This document shows positions 63,887 to 64,000 of a DNA stretch of 64,000 nt, in pieces. The position numbers were made by a program, and so were the translations under genes. Where the stretch lies: positions 496,001 to 560,000 of the forward strand of contig CAVZFD010000003.1 in NCBI GenBank assembly GCA_963774455.1, written 5' to 3'. The notes under the pieces were generated by a model that was given only the letters and a program-made list of their open reading frames with translations, made no database searches and was not told where the DNA came from. The stretch is from DATFVA01 sp963774455. GTDB taxonomy: Bacteria; Bacteroidota; Ignavibacteria; Ignavibacteriales; Ignavibacteriaceae. Every line of letters starts with the position of its first letter. The stretch's first letter is position 1.

Positions 63887-64000
63887 ATGATTTCGTCTTT
63901 ACAATTCCCGGAAAATGAACTTGGTGCAACGCTCGGCACTCTTGTACCATATATAAAATCTCATAAGTTCAGAATTACAGCCGCCTATCTCCTTTTCCTG
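63887..64000 (+). CDS. start of a probable ABC transporter (exporter membrane domain), cut by the window end
   Basis: Thirty-eight codons are visible from the ATG at 63887, which has AGGGA upstream. The frame is open to the edge. The end of the visible part (LGTLVPYIKSHKFRITAAYLLFL) looks like the start of the first membrane helix of a type I ABC exporter such as MsbA. It may be a lipid A flippase or multidrug exporter, but too little is present to be sure. Confidence 0.5.
   Translation, partial: MISSLQFPENELGATLGTLVPYIKSHKFRITAAYLLFL

Overview
The window looks like a core chromosomal region of a bacterium from the Ignavibacteria (Bacteroidota/Chlorobiota side of the tree). This is inferred from two type IX secretion (T9SS) sorting domains of the NPFNP style (28.1 kb and the end of the aminopeptidase at 43.4 kb), a TPR lipoprotein that resembles the T9SS component PorW/SprE, DUF4837 and DUF2723 proteins, a b558-type succinate dehydrogenase, frequent TTG starts and fairly low GC. 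There are no rRNA genes, CRISPR arrays, transposases or phage genes. The one tRNA is an elongator-type tRNA-Met(CAT).

Layout. 0-5.3 kb: the end of a PLP-dependent decarboxylase overlapping a secreted TPR/beta-propeller protein, then a soluble six-PAS histidine kinase. 5.4-13.3 kb: small stress and metabolic genes (dodecin, OsmC, VOC, HIBADH-like dehydrogenase, TPR protein, lipoprotein) and a divergent group of an isochorismatase-fold hydrolase, a C39-like cysteine peptidase and an ATP-grasp ligase. 13.3-16.3 kb: a cobalamin riboswitch, a BtuB-type TonB receptor and a DUF6580 membrane protein, all on the minus strand. 16.3-20.1 kb: an AT-rich stretch with a NatAB-like ABC exporter and a DHFR/RibD-type protein. 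20.5-27.8 kb: sdhCAB, a large acidic protein beside obg, and an M48 lipoprotein.

27.8-37.3 kb: an inverted-repeat element, an orphan T9SS tail, tRNA-Met, secG, dacB, a LOG-family protein, rpsU, a zinc-ribbon protein, an ECF sigma / anti-sigma / universal stress protein operon, an M14 carboxypeptidase, a DUF2461 protein and a beta-barrel protein. 37.3-43.7 kb: a tightly packed methyltransferase / CYTH / AddB-like nuclease operon and a T9SS-exported M1 aminopeptidase. 44-52.1 kb: greA with a terminator in its leader, then ribD, ribE, tilS, hpt, ftsH, a polyprenol-kinase-like protein and a DUF4837 lipoprotein, nearly all close-spaced or overlapping. 52.1-64 kb: a DUF2723 GT-C protein and glnE on the minus strand, then a Spy-like protein (minus strand), secA, a PII gene, the PorW-like TPR lipoprotein and the start of a probable ABC transporter on the plus strand.

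Themes. Envelope and export functions (SecA, SecG, T9SS substrates, a PorW-like protein, FtsH, DacB), nitrogen control (GlnE and PII about 4 kb apart) and flavin synthesis recur. Most genes are recognisable housekeeping. The best candidates for something less described are the C39-peptidase/ATP-grasp/isochorismatase group, the DUF6580 protein under B12 control, the promoter-proximal terminator before greA, and the family of intergenic hairpins with an AGGCTGTC-like core. All calls rest on reading the sequence; no database search was run.
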